From the IMG/VR virus record IMGVR_UViG_3300013120_000070, positions 1-25,259 of that record: a DNA stretch of 25,259 bases, one strand, 5' to 3'. Source of the stretch: a virus. Every line of letters starts with the position of its first letter. The first letter of the stretch is position 1. Both the position numbers and the translations under genes were made by a program. Shown in pieces: positions 15,917 to 22,771 of this stretch. Below the pieces are notes generated by a model. That model was not told the origin of the DNA, did no database searches, and saw only the letters and a program-made list of their open reading frames with translations.

Positions 15917-17131
15917 ATGGCAGATGTACGATATACTGGAAACGCGGCGGCGGTCGCACAAGTTGACACATTCACTCCGGCGAACGTCGAAGTCGGTGAT
16001 ATATTCACATTGACCGTGACAGGGCTTGACGGTACGTCACACGCGATCAATTTCACGGCGACGGCCGCAACCGTAGCGAACGTCACCGCCGGTCTTACGG
16101 CGGCGTGGAACGCGTCAACGAACGTTCTATGTACGCCGATGACCGCGGCCGATGGAACAACCGAAATGACGTTGACCGCCGATACCGCCGGCGACGCATT
16201 CTCCGTCGCGTCAACCGCCGTTAATGGCGGGGCCGCCGATACACAAACATTGACGCGCGCGGCAACGACGGCGAACGCGGGGCCGAAGAATTGGAACGAT
16301 ACCGGCAATTGGTCGGGCGGTGCGGTTCCGGGCGGCGCTGCAAATCAGGACGTTTTCGTCGAAGGTGCGACAATTCTTTACGGCCTTGATCAATCAGGAA
16401 TTGCAAACACACTTGATTCGTTGAATATCAGCGAATCGCAAATCGGTTCGAATCCGGCCGAAGGATATCTTGCAACAAACTTGCAGATAAAAGCAACGGT
16501 GATCAATATCGGCGAACATTATGGCCCGTCGTCGGCGGCACAATCAGCGCCGATCAATATCGACGCCGGGGCAACGGCGTCAACAATAACCGTCTGGAAT
16601 TCCGGTTCGAATGGAACAATGCCGGCCATCCGGCTGAAGGCGAATCAGGCCAACACGACGATCACGGTTCTAAAAGGCAAAGTGGGTATCGCGTATGAAG
16701 ACAGCGAAACGACGACGATCGGAACGTTGACCGTATCTTACTTGACGAACGTGACGACCGACGCCGATGTTTATGTTGGTTCCGGATTGACGGTCACGAC
16801 GATCATTAAATACGGCGGCGATCTGATTCTAAGATCGGCGGCAACGACTATCACCAACACGGCCGGAACGTTTAAGACTTACGGTTCCGGAGCAATCACG
16901 ACGATATATGTGAAGGGTGGAACCGTTGAACTGAATTCGACCGGCACAATCACAACGTTGGAAGTAACAAAAGGTGATGTTGACTGCACAAAATCAACGG
17001 CGGCCCGAACGATCACAACACCGAAGGTTGATCCGGGCGGTTCATTCAAATATGATCCGTCGATTGTGACGTTGACAAACAAGATTCAACCGGTGATCAC
17101 GGCCGGCCATGTAAAATACACGGCGGCATAA
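15917..17131 (+). CDS. Beta-rich tail protein, probable beta-helix fibre
   Basis: The 404-residue protein has an N-terminal beta domain (residues 1-115) with the pattern DIFTLTVTGLDGTSHAINFT, a joining segment GPKNWNDTGNWSGGAVPGG (122-140) like that in extracellular passenger proteins, and then about 240 residues of Thr/Val/Ile-rich repeats (TITVLKGKVGIAY, TIGTLTVSYL, TITTLEVTKGDVD) typical of a right-handed beta-helix. AAGGG lies 8 bases before the ATG. Position and fold suggest a tail fibre or adhesin part; no catalytic motif for polysaccharide lysis is evident. Confidence 0.65.
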   Translation: MADVRYTGNAAAVAQVDTFTPANVEVGDIFTLTVTGLDGTSHAINFTATAATVANVTAGLTAAWNASTNVLCTPMTAADGTTEMTLTADTAGDAFSVASTAVNGGAADTQTLTRAATTANAGPKNWNDTGNWSGGAVPGGAANQDVFVEGATILYGLDQSGIANTLDSLNISESQIGSNPAEGYLATNLQIKATVINIGEHYGPSSAAQSAPINIDAGATASTITVWNSGSNGTMPAIRLKANQANTTITVLKGKVGIAYEDSETTTIGTLTVSYLTNVTTDADVYVGSGLTVTTIIKYGGDLILRSAATTITNTAGTFKTYGSGAITTIYVKGGTVELNSTGTITTLEVTKGDVDCTKSTAARTITTPKVDPGGSFKYDPSIVTLTNKIQPVITAGHVKYTAA

Positions 17132-17520
17132 TGGCAAAAAGCTATTTATTAAGCGAACGCGACCGCAACACATTCGCGTCGATGGTGCGTTGGTGGAGTC
17201 GAAACCGTCAAGCAAAACCGTTCCGGCGCCGGCCGGTTTATTCCGGGGCCGGTGCGGCCGGTAGTATTTATTATGCTTGGATCGCAGAGAATCCGCACAA
17301 CGACGCGACAATTCTGATCGATCTTGCCGGCCCGGACGGCGTTCGCCAAACGACCGGTGATCAGGCCGGGATCGAGGCACAAGCACTTATCGCCAATGGA
17401 ATCCGTCTTGATCAAGCTTGGCCGAAGTTATCGCAGGATCAACCGGTTCTTGTCGCAAAATTATCGGGAACATATTACTTGATACCGCCGTTCAATACGG
17501 CCGTTTCACATACAACTTAA
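17131..17520 (+). CDS. Small tail-associated hypothetical protein
   Basis: The 129-residue protein starts at an ATG overlapping the upstream TAA and stops two bases before the receptor-binding gene. The first 40 residues are very basic (RWWSRNRQAKPFRRRP); the rest is a small alpha/beta domain with an Ala/Gly strand (GAGAAGSIYYAWIAENPHND) and a Pro-rich end (LIPPFNTAVSHTT). It may connect the fibre proteins to each other or to the tail tip; this is inferred only from position. Confidence 0.55.
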   Translation: MAKSYLLSERDRNTFASMVRWWSRNRQAKPFRRRPVYSGAGAAGSIYYAWIAENPHNDATILIDLAGPDGVRQTTGDQAGIEAQALIANGIRLDQAWPKLSQDQPVLVAKLSGTYYLIPPFNTAVSHTT

Positions 17521-17522
17521 CT

Positions 17523-19736
17523 ATGACCGCACAAGAAAGCGATATTGTCGGGGCCGTTGATATATCAACAAGCGAAGTTGTTGCCGGGCCGCGGCGTCTT
17601 GCACACACTCACACAGATCATCACGCATACGGCACACATATAACAATCGCAAAATCAAATCTGACATGGTTCGGATCGTTGGCGCTCAATACTCCGGAAG
17701 CACAGGGCGGCGACGTTTATTCAGATTGCAAATATGACCGATCCGGGAATCTGTATGTTGCAACCGATACGAATTCCGATTCACAAATCTTCAAGTTTTA
17801 TCCCGACGGTACGATCGCGTGGGAAGTTGATATTGGATATGATTGCTACGTTTGCGTGTTGTCGCCGGATCATCAATATTTATACGTCGGCGCCGACAGC
17901 GACGCCGGAACGCCGAAAAATAATATCTACAAAGTCCGATGTTCCGATGGTGTGATTATGTGGTCAAATGCCGTCGGCGTTGACGACGTGCGGGGAATTG
18001 ACGTTGATCCGGACGGCAATATATATATCGGCATTGAAGGCGCGGTCGCCGCGGCCGTTGTTCTTGCAAAGTTATCGCCGGCCGGCGGTGTTTACTGGTC
18101 GAAGGTTCACAACGATTTCGGCGGTGGGGTATATACCGGGTTCGAATGCCGTTGTGCGGTGAATCAATACGGCGAAGTATATTATTTTGGAACACAAGCT
18201 GATTTCGGCGGCGTCACTTATCATCAATTCAAGTTAAGCACGACGGGGATCATTATCAAACGGATCGTTCAGACCGGTTCGGTTTTCGGTCTTGCGATTG
18301 CAAAGGACGGAACCGACGAACGTGCCGTCGGATCATCAACTGCTTGGTTGAAATATTATGACGCCGATGACAATGAGCTTTGGTCAATCACTCCACAAAA
18401 TTCAACAAGAATCGTCGCAATAACATTTCATCTTGACAAGCTATATTGTTCGGCCCGGACGGCCGGGGCCGACGAACTGCAGGTCTATAAACGATCGGAT
18501 GGATCACTATATGACTACGTTGCAACCGGCGGCGTGGATTATGATCAGCGGGGGATTGCGGTATATCAAACTGAAGGTTATCTGTCACCGAATTCAAGAT
18601 CGAAACCGGATTTCGGGCCGGACTGCGGTTTGTTCCTTGATCCAACGTTGGTGAATATTCAAGATGAAACATACAACGGCGGCGGTGGATCAGCGTCGGA
18701 CATGATTCATACGGCCGACGATATCCGGCCTTCAGATCACCGGGCCGCAAGCGGTGATCCGTTTCACGACGGCATATTCAAATGCTTGATATCGCACACA
18801 CAACATCCTCCATACACATACGGAACAATGCCGGACGCGCCAATGAACTATTGGAAGCGCATTTCGTGGGTTGTGCCGCGACCGTTCAGGCCGTGGGTCT
18901 ATGTTGAAGATTCGTATTGGGTGATAAATGAACTATGCTATTATGACGGCGTGTATTATCGATGTTTGCAAACGCACGCGTCAACTTGGACGTCCGATCC
19001 GCAAACCATCTATGAGCCGGGCGTTGCCGGTGCGCATTGGGCCGTCGTCACGTCGCCGACAGTACAATGGAACAAATACACCGGGTTCGGCGGTATGGGA
19101 TTCGGCGATGACCCAAACACAACGCCGTTGTATTACACGGTTGCAATCAGAAACACAACACCGCCGGAGCTTGACGGCGTGTATCACCTGGTCAAGACGG
19201 AAGGTGATTTTGACGGTCTTTGGGAATTCGTTCGTCACCGGCCCGGCCGGGCCAACATCAAGATCACATTGAATCTTTGCGCCGGTGCATATCCGACGGC
19301 ATATTCCGAACTTGAAATGAAACATAGCGAAATCGCCGATGACTACAATGCCGCCGATGATTATGCGGTCGGCGATATTGTTGTATATGATGATTCGTGG
19401 TTCGAATGTATTCAGGCCAACGGCCCGGCGGCGCCGAAGACGCCGGATAGTGAGCCGACGTATTGGACGGAATATGAATCGGGATTTGCAACGCCGTTGA
19501 CCGCGTTCAAATACGATACAACCGACAACTATGGGATCAATTGTGATCTTCAGAATATCGAAGCCGAAACCGGAACCGGATTCGCGTCATATTATCCCGG
19601 CGATATCGCCGAATGGAGCGCGGCCGTTGATTATACCGCCGGCGATCTGGCCGCATTTGCCGGCCGATTCTACCGGGCCTTGAATGATCACCGAAACAGC
19701 GAACCGCCATCGGAACGGTGGGAAATTCTTCAGTAG
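17523..19736 (+). CDS. Receptor-binding protein: beta-propeller plus carbohydrate-binding modules
   Basis: The 737-residue protein starts at ATG 17523, two bases after the previous stop (re-initiation, no ribosome binding site). Residues about 65-355 form repeats of the kind 'D..GN.Y......I.K...DG...W' (YDRSGNLYVATD; SPDHQYLYVGAD; DPDGNIYIGIE), as in PQQ/YVTN-type beta-propellers. Four later segments look like small Trp/Tyr carbohydrate-binding modules of the CBM5/12 kind: about 413-447, 457-508 (VINELCYYDGVYYRCLQTH), 607-651 (YAVGDIVVYDDSWFECIQAN) and 697-735 (DYTAGDLAAFAGRFYRALND). It is the last gene of the tail module and most likely the host-binding protein. Confidence 0.75.
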   Translation: MTAQESDIVGAVDISTSEVVAGPRRLAHTHTDHHAYGTHITIAKSNLTWFGSLALNTPEAQGGDVYSDCKYDRSGNLYVATDTNSDSQIFKFYPDGTIAWEVDIGYDCYVCVLSPDHQYLYVGADSDAGTPKNNIYKVRCSDGVIMWSNAVGVDDVRGIDVDPDGNIYIGIEGAVAAAVVLAKLSPAGGVYWSKVHNDFGGGVYTGFECRCAVNQYGEVYYFGTQADFGGVTYHQFKLSTTGIIIKRIVQTGSVFGLAIAKDGTDERAVGSSTAWLKYYDADDNELWSITPQNSTRIVAITFHLDKLYCSARTAGADELQVYKRSDGSLYDYVATGGVDYDQRGIAVYQTEGYLSPNSRSKPDFGPDCGLFLDPTLVNIQDETYNGGGGSASDMIHTADDIRPSDHRAASGDPFHDGIFKCLISHTQHPPYTYGTMPDAPMNYWKRISWVVPRPFRPWVYVEDSYWVINELCYYDGVYYRCLQTHASTWTSDPQTIYEPGVAGAHWAVVTSPTVQWNKYTGFGGMGFGDDPNTTPLYYTVAIRNTTPPELDGVYHLVKTEGDFDGLWEFVRHRPGRANIKITLNLCAGAYPTAYSELEMKHSEIADDYNAADDYAVGDIVVYDDSWFECIQANGPAAPKTPDSEPTYWTEYESGFATPLTAFKYDTTDNYGINCDLQNIEAETGTGFASYYPGDIAEWSAAVDYTAGDLAAFAGRFYRALNDHRNSEPPSERWEILQ

Positions 19737-19744
19737 CGTCGAAA

Positions 19745-19840
19745 ATGGCTTATCAGGATCGCCACACAGGCCCGATCGTAAAATTTCCGGTCAAATGTAC
19801 CGGCTTAATCAATCTAAGCGATCTGATAGGGGGGTTATGA
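19745..19840 (+). CDS. Tiny ORF after the receptor-binding gene, possible truncated gene
   Basis: ATG 19745 begins a 31-residue ORF, MAYQDRHTGPIVKFPVKCTG... ending LIGGL. Its codon use and composition resemble the tail genes upstream. It ends just where the minus-strand gene begins its 3' end (overlap of six bases). It looks like the start of a longer gene cut short by insertion of that minus-strand cargo, but a real mini-protein cannot be excluded. No clear ribosome binding site is present. Confidence 0.35.
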   Translation: MAYQDRHTGPIVKFPVKCTGLINLSDLIGGL

Positions 19841-20038
19841 TTTCTTGGTTTTACAACCACAAGCACTACAGCGCCAACCGCCGATCTTAATGGAACATAA
19901 TATCCAAATAATTATCCAAAATCCGGCAGTTACAATAGACAATAAAAGGTGCAAAACATGATTCGTACCTTTGCGCTTAATCATAACTTGTTTTTCACAA
20001 ATTTTGCAGTATCCAGTATTTTCTTGTATAGGTGACAT
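19835..20038 (-). CDS. Zinc-ribbon membrane protein on the opposite strand (cargo gene)
   Basis: This 67-residue protein is the only convincing minus-strand gene. It has CKICEKQV at residues 11-18 and CSACGCK near 57-63, which together make a zinc ribbon split by a hydrophobic segment (VLHLLLSIVTAGFWIIIWILC, about 28-48). The same build, ribbon-membrane-ribbon with GTNH before the helix, occurs in small proteins of many phages and bacteria. On its strand GGAAGGG followed by six T precedes the ATG, a strong start. Its T/A-rich surroundings differ from the neighbouring tail genes. Independent orientation and expression suggest a moron, perhaps for superinfection exclusion; that function is inference. 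Confidence 0.75.
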   Translation of the reverse strand: MSPIQENTGYCKICEKQVMIKRKGTNHVLHLLLSIVTAGFWIIIWILCSIKIGGWRCSACGCKTKKS

Positions 20039-20345
20039 AAAAAACCCTTCCAGAATTAAAAATATTTTTCAATATAAACACCTATATAACAAGGGCTTTG
20101 TGGATTTTAAAGGAAAAATATATCAGATTGAGGAAAAATCTTCTTGCAGAATAACAACTTGACCGATAAGAATAATAGCCGATCATAACGGAAGGGATAA
20201 CACAGAGCTACTTTTCAAAATTTCATAGATCAAGGACGATTGGTTGTAAACTAAATATTCAACGTCCCATAACATATCCTATGTTGTGGTAAGTCCTTGC
20301 AACACAAGGGTTTAGAAATCCCCTGTTCCAACGGAAGGAATTTTC
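20039..20345. other. AT-rich non-coding stretch
   Basis: About 300 bases separate the minus-strand gene from the next + strand gene. No ORF with a ribosome binding site is seen. It should carry the promoter of the minus-strand gene; AT-rich segments (AATTAAAAATATTTTTCAATAT near 20056) lie just upstream of it. A TTGACC at about 20158-20163 could be a -35 box for rightward genes, but no good -10 follows at 16-18 bases, so I assign none. Confidence 0.4.
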
Positions 20346-20468
20346 ATGAAAATCAAGCGAATATTTACTGCATTATTGTGGATGACAATTGCATTGTTCA
20401 GTTTCAAGGCCGTGAAAAAATACTGCGGCGATCCAAGATATTGCGGCGACGGAGAGGGGGAAGATTGA
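20346..20468 (+). CDS. 40-residue single-pass membrane protein
   Basis: AAGGA six bases before ATG 20346 starts a 40-residue product with a basic N-terminus (MKIKRIF), a hydrophobic helix (TALLWMTIALFSF, about 8-20) and a Cys-containing polar tail (KYCGDPRYCGDGEGED). The stop TGA overlaps the TTG start of the next gene. Size, layout and closeness to a spanin-like gene would suit a small holin or lysis regulator; equally it may be a secreted or envelope peptide. No family is recognised. Confidence 0.6.
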   Translation: MKIKRIFTALLWMTIALFSFKAVKKYCGDPRYCGDGEGED

Positions 20469-20698
20469 CAAGACAATATAGCCACATCAGGTATTTGCGT
20501 TTGAACCGAAATCCGTGGAGTACAGGTGCGCGCGATCCATTGTATTTGGTAAGGACTAATAGCGGAGATTACTTGAACGCGATTTGTCGATTTCAATTTG
20601 AACGATTATTCCCGGCATTCACACTTGAACCGGGCCAACGGTGCAAAATAAAAGTCACTTATTTCAAAAACGGAAAATTGAAGATGGAGCGAATATGA
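20465..20698 (+). CDS. Small basic hypothetical protein
   Basis: A TTG at 20465 with GAGGGGG just upstream and a TTGA-type overlap with the preceding stop gives a 77-residue protein (MTRQYSHIRYLRLNRNPW...). It is basic, with likely strands (DPLYLVRTNSGDYL; QRCKIKVTYFKNGKL), which would fit a small beta-barrel. An ATG at 20297 in the same frame would make a longer protein but it would run through the 40-residue gene and has no ribosome binding site. Function unknown. Confidence 0.55.
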   Translation: MTRQYSHIRYLRLNRNPWSTGARDPLYLVRTNSGDYLNAICRFQFERLFPAFTLEPGQRCKIKVTYFKNGKLKMERI

Positions 20699-20865
20699 GC
20701 GAAACGAAATGTAAAATCTACTTTATTCACGTCATATTCCGTGATCGAAATTCACTTCCATCACACACAATTCACACGTCACCAACAAAGGATATTCCAA
20801 CGGCAGAAGAACGCAAGACGTTAAAGAAGTACGGTTATGAATTAGTCGGAAAAGAAATTCTTTAA
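20695..20865 (+). CDS. Small hypothetical protein
   Basis: ATG 20695 overlaps the previous stop (ATGA) and has GGAG upstream. The 56-residue product starts MSETKCKIYFIHVIFRDRNS with an apparent strand, and ends in a helix (TAEERKTLKKYGYELVGKEIL). An ATG at 20641 would only lengthen it into the upstream gene. No family is recognised. It is followed after 13 bases by the spanin-like gene. Confidence 0.55.
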   Translation: MSETKCKIYFIHVIFRDRNSLPSHTIHTSPTKDIPTAEERKTLKKYGYELVGKEIL

Positions 20866-20878
20866 TGAAAGGGCGCTT

Positions 20879-21364
20879 ATGGATCTATGGCATACAATTT
20901 CGAAGGTTCTTGATCACGATCGATATAAAGTCGTTGGTTTGCTTATCGTGATCGGCGTTGTATTTTACTTTGCCGGTTGCGAATCAACGACGAAATCAAT
21001 AAGTGATTCAGGAACGAAAGTTGGTCGATCAGAATTCCTGATCGAATCACAAATTGCAAGATCGGATCTTGCAAAAAGAAGGATCGCACTTGACGCGGAT
21101 ATTGCGATTTTCAACGCCGACGCCGAACTTGTCAATAAAAGGATTGACGCCGGCGTCGCAGACCTTGAGCGACAGGATGTTATCAAGGCTGATTTGTTTG
21201 ATCTAGTTGGATCGGCCGTCACCGGATGGATTTCGGACGGCGCAAGCACGGCAGGGATTGTCGGCACATTGATCACGGCATTGTCAATTGCCGGGTTCGG
21301 TACAAGCTACGCCGACGGCCGTCGCAAGGATCGCGAAATCGCAAAAATCAAGGATGGAAAATAG
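20879..21364 (+). CDS. Spanin-like envelope protein (lipobox and C-terminal membrane helix)
   Basis: The 161-residue protein has a hydrophobic segment at residues 18-33 ending in FAGC (Cys34), a possible lipobox, although Phe at -3 is unusual. Residues 45-110 are a charged helical stretch (SQIARSDLAKRRIALDADI), then a second hydrophobic helix at about 122-142 (GIVGTLITALSIAGFG) and a basic tail (GRRKDREIAKIK). Lipobox, periplasmic helix and C-terminal membrane anchor in one chain is the plan of unimolecular spanins such as T1 gp11, which fuse inner and outer membranes at lysis. AAAGGG lies 5 bases before the ATG. A two-helix holin is the main alternative. It is the last gene before the terminator. 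Confidence 0.6.
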   Translation: MDLWHTISKVLDHDRYKVVGLLIVIGVVFYFAGCESTTKSISDSGTKVGRSEFLIESQIARSDLAKRRIALDADIAIFNADAELVNKRIDAGVADLERQDVIKADLFDLVGSAVTGWISDGASTAGIVGTLITALSIAGFGTSYADGRRKDREIAKIKDGK

Positions 21365-21372
21365 GCCGCGCT

Positions 21373-21426
21373 CCCGGAACCGGCGTCGTCTTAGCTTCTT
21401 TCACCGGCGCCGATCCGGGTATTTTT
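21373..21426 (+). terminator. Strong rho-independent terminator
   Basis: CCCGGA (21373-21378) pairs with TCCGGG (21414-21419) and, inside, CGGCG (21381-21385) with CGCCG (21408-21412), giving an interrupted GC stem of 11 pairs, followed by TATTTTT. It lies between the spanin-like gene and the replication gene and marks the end of the structural/late transcription unit. Confidence 0.8.
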
Positions 21427-21447
21427 CTATGAGAGGAAATACTCAAA

Positions 21448-22287
21448 ATGGAATCACTTAAGCAATCACTTTTGGGGCCAGATATTATGCAACCAGCGCG
21501 CACTCGACCGTCATTTGCCTTCTTCATCGTGGATTGGCTAGCGCTTTACGAGGTAAACAGGCGGCAAACCGTTTCCAACAGCGCGACCGACCTTGCACAA
21601 CTGCGCAATCGCGCGCACAAATGGATTCCGCTAAAGGTTCACGGTCACTCCATTGGGGAAGGCTGGACAAGACTTGTTGAGCTTTCTTGGAAACCGGGTG
21701 AGATCAACGAATTGGCAGTTTTCGGATTGTTCTGTAAACTGCTTGAAATCGCCGGTGATCAAGCTGAACCGGCACTTCGGGGATGGATTCTCGATGGAAA
21801 CGGCGTTCCTTACGACGTTCGGGGAATTGCAAAATTATTGAAAATTGCCGAAGAAACACGCGCCGCCGAAGCGATGGATTCACTCATAAATCTGAATTGG
21901 ATTTGCCGGGTCAGTTTCCGAACGTTTCGGAAACGTTCCGAATCGTTCCGAAAGCTTCGGAATTCCTTTTCGAAACGAAACGAAAACGAAAGTAAAGGAA
22001 ATATAAACGATCGCATGGGAATCGAAACGGAAAGCGAATCGGACGAAATCCATCCAGATATCAAGTCGGTCAACGGATTTGCTCTCATGGTACATTCGGC
22101 ATTCAAGGATTCGACAAGATCGGACGCGATCACATTCAATCGGATCGGGATGAAACTAAAAGAAAAATATCCGAACGATCCGTTCATCTTCGATAAAGCA
22201 ATTCAAGTCATCGGAAAATGCAGATCAGCAACGAACCAAAGAGCATATTTCACAAAATTGGTTCAGGAAATATTTAAGATCGAATAA
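21448..22287 (+). CDS. Replication initiator / replisome organiser, lambda O-like
   Basis: The 279-residue protein has an N-terminal part with a winged-helix pattern (ELAVFGLFCKLLEIAGD, GVPYDVRGIAKLLKIAEE, AMDSLINLNWICRV; residues about 87-154) as in phage replication proteins, a hydrophilic linker rich in Arg, Ser and Asn (155-200), and a C-terminal helical domain (KSVNGFALMVHSAFKD to the end). Such proteins bind the phage origin and recruit the host helicase loader. GAGAGGA precedes the ATG. Its gene contains a five-fold phased repeat exactly in the linker, as lambda O contains ori-lambda. It is the first gene after the terminator and no phage polymerase was found, so host enzymes are probably used. 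Confidence 0.7.
   Translation: MESLKQSLLGPDIMQPARTRPSFAFFIVDWLALYEVNRRQTVSNSATDLAQLRNRAHKWIPLKVHGHSIGEGWTRLVELSWKPGEINELAVFGLFCKLLEIAGDQAEPALRGWILDGNGVPYDVRGIAKLLKIAEETRAAEAMDSLINLNWICRVSFRTFRKRSESFRKLRNSFSKRNENESKGNINDRMGIETESESDEIHPDIKSVNGFALMVHSAFKDSTRSDAITFNRIGMKLKEKYPNDPFIFDKAIQVIGKCRSATNQRAYFTKLVQEIFKIE
21916..22010. repeat. Candidate replication origin: five phased iterons plus A-rich tract
   Basis: TTCCGAA or TTCGGAA starts at 21916, 21926, 21936, 21946 and 21956, exactly 10 bases apart, so all five sites face the same side of the helix. Ten is not a multiple of three, so the repeat is read in all three phases and cannot come from a peptide repeat. Immediately after (21967-22010) the + strand is strongly A-rich (TTTTCGAAACGAAACGAAAA..., then GGAAATATAAACGATC), suited to melting. 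The combination inside the initiator gene mirrors ori-lambda. Confidence 0.65.
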
Positions 22288-22475
22288 ACGAAACGAAAAA
22301 AACGAAAGCGAAAAAAACGTCAACATACAATTGTCACAAGTGTAATAAGCCGGCCGCCGTCGGCGATCCTTTGCGGTGTTGGTTGCATTGGATCGGTCAC
22401 GCGGCATATAAGAAGAAATTCGGGCGGCACAAATTGACGTTCAGAACAAAAAGCAAATTTGAGGATATACTTTGA
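22278..22475 (+). CDS. Zinc-knuckle ORF without a normal start codon
   Basis: This frame opens after TAA 22275-22277 and runs to TGA 22473-22475 with no ATG, GTG or early TTG. It encodes a basic run and then CHKCNKPAAVGDPLRCWLHW, a Cys/His pattern also seen in the gene at 25005 (CGIKGCDLPA...CWLH), then a basic tail (KKKFGRHKLTFRTK). The stop overlaps the next TTG start (TTGA). Codon content looks genuine. Possible explanations are a rare start (ATA or ACG), a -1 shift from the initiator gene, or a sequencing error in the A7 runs near 22296-22317. Confidence 0.45.
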   Translation, partial: DRINETKKTKAKKTSTYNCHKCNKPAAVGDPLRCWLHWIGHAAYKKKFGRHKLTFRTKSKFEDIL

Positions 22476-22771
22476 AAATATTCAAAATCAACATATTGTC
22501 AAACACACAACTAGAAAAGATCATTAACATGTCATCAAGGGCCGCATGGCGGCGCGGTCGAGATAAGGGAATTCGTGAATACCGGAAGTTCACGAGCAAA
22601 ACAATCCATCTACTACTAGAGCGCAAATTTGCGCGGGAAGGAATTCTTAAAGATGTATCAAATAAATGCTACAATCAAAGGAATGGTTCCGTCAATGCAC
22701 GACCGATATCCGATCGAGCAAATGAAACCGGGAAAAAGGACGACGAAGAAAAAGTCAGCACAGGATCTTGA
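22472..22771 (+). CDS. Small basic hypothetical protein
   Basis: TTG 22472, overlapping the stop of the zinc-knuckle ORF, starts a 99-residue basic protein (MKIFKINILSNTQLEK...). The first 60 residues look like an ordered helical domain with SSRAAWRRGRDKGIREYRK; the remainder is polar and overlaps the next gene by 119 bases in another frame. That overlap is long for this genome, so the functional part may be the N-terminal half. No family is recognised. Confidence 0.45.
   Translation: MKIFKINILSNTQLEKIINMSSRAAWRRGRDKGIREYRKFTSKTIHLLLERKFAREGILKDVSNKCYNQRNGSVNARPISDRANETGKKDDEEKVSTGS

Noticed and set aside
15646-16308. Minus-strand ORF of 220 codons across two tail genes
   Set aside because: It is antisense to two well supported tail genes and consists mostly of Val, Ala, Ser and Thr, as expected from the complement of their codons.
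19971-20162. + strand ORF of 63 codons opposite the minus-strand zinc-ribbon gene
   Set aside because: It has no ribosome binding site, overlaps the 5' part of a better supported gene on the other strand and shows no ordered motif.
20158-20195. TTGACC as a -35 box of a + strand promoter
   Set aside because: No acceptable -10 hexamer lies 16-18 bases downstream.
20297-20464. N-terminal extension of the 77-residue protein to ATG 20297
   Set aside because: It would overlap nearly all of the 40-residue membrane protein gene, which has its own good ribosome binding site, and the extension is low-complexity Arg near the junction.
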